This document shows, piece by piece, positions 63,751 through 64,000 of a stretch of 64,000 nt of DNA. The DNA is taken from NCBI GenBank assembly GCA_023412495.1, contig JAEYNP010000007.1:124001-188000 (forward strand). Direction: 5' to 3'. The translations under genes were made by a program, and so were the position numbers. The notes beneath the pieces were generated by a model that worked only from the letters and a program-made list of their open reading frames with translations, was not told the DNA's origin and did not search any database. The stretch's first letter is position 1; each line of letters starts with the position of its first letter. The DNA comes from Pseudomonadota bacterium (GTDB lineage Bacteria > Desulfobacterota > Desulfobulbia > Desulfobulbales > Desulfocapsaceae).

Positions 63751-64000
63751 AAACCCCATACTGAAAATGATTTTAATGTTTCAAATATAAGGTGTGATAT
63801 TTTTCCTTTAGGAAGAACTGAGTATAAATCTTCCTCTGAAGGCGCAGACAACATTGAGCACCTTTTCGACTACTGCATAGAGAAAGGATTACCGCAGAAT
63901 GAGCTTTATGTCGAAAGGTTTCTGACTTGTTCGTTCTCTATATACCTATACTCCCGAGAAAAAACCGTGTTTTCAAGTGCTCCAGGACACGACATGGCTT
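63751..64000 (+). pseudogene. Open frame without a start at the right edge
   Basis: 83 codons open from after TAG at 63748-63750 to the window end; it reads FPLGRTEYKSSSEGADNIEH and later EKGLPQNELYVERFLT. No ATG with a ribosome-binding site is visible. It may be the 3' part of a broken gene or a gene with a non-standard start. Low confidence. Confidence 0.3.

Overview
The window is chromosomal DNA of a Gram-negative, probably strictly anaerobic bacterium. I infer a sulfate-reducer-like member of the Desulfobulbales (Desulfobacterota). The signs are a Tol envelope operon, a multihaem cytochrome with an apparent in-frame selenocysteine codon, a family II (Mn-type) pyrophosphatase, many HDOD/receiver signalling proteins, a C-P lyase operon, and a fatty-acid-synthase/desaturase cluster like the one I remember being discussed for ladderane lipids and for Desulfotalea. 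No rRNA, tRNA or conserved marker settles the species.

Layout. 0-9.4 kb: a membrane-anchored hypothetical protein, ppaC, a 5'-nucleotidase-like tetrahaem cytochrome read through a UGA codon, tlyA, and the Tol operon tolQ-tolR-tolA-tolB-cpoB, which has no pal between tolB and cpoB. 9.5-16.1 kb: a minus-strand operon with ketosynthase, ACP, two CrtI-like FAD oxidoreductases, FabG-like and FabZ-like enzymes, preceded by an SH3/coiled-coil membrane protein. 16.6-34.3 kb: mostly housekeeping genes (HEAT-cNMP-PilZ protein, dihydrouridine synthase, phasin-like protein, MurJ, an EF-G paralogue, Mog, PurM, MgtE, an HtrA-type protease, a CorC/TlyC-type protein, PepA) and a class III cyclase with a degenerate receiver. 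34.7-45.6 kb: a signalling island with two paralogous histidine kinases, two paralogous receiver-HDOD proteins, a receiver with a degenerate HD domain, and a PAS-GGDEF-EAL-receiver protein.

46.1-62.2 kb: a phosphonate island. phnF is divergent from phnG-H-I-J-K-L-M, a hexapeptide acyltransferase, phnN and a DUF1045 2H-type protein. A minus-strand arsR-permease pair follows, then the transporter genes phnC-D-E with a second phnM. A decayed amidohydrolase (PhnM-like) fragment lies beside phnF. An ArsC-type reductase and a DUF3795 protein close the window. Together the phn genes would import phosphonates and pass them through the ribosyl triphosphonate pathway: PhnI/G/H/L, then PhnM, then PhnJ C-P bond cleavage. 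The last cyclic-phosphate step is unassigned, because no phnP is visible.

The gaps are unusually rich in palindromic repeats. One family of about 165 bp has six copies with a 16-bp perfect stem. A second has four divergent copies with changing termini. A GTAGGGTGC hairpin family and a GGGCTGACGCCC family are also present. Single elements sit exactly between stop and start codons inside the phn operon. The best lead is the selenocysteine codon at 3870-3872 with a SECIS-like hairpin 18 nt downstream.
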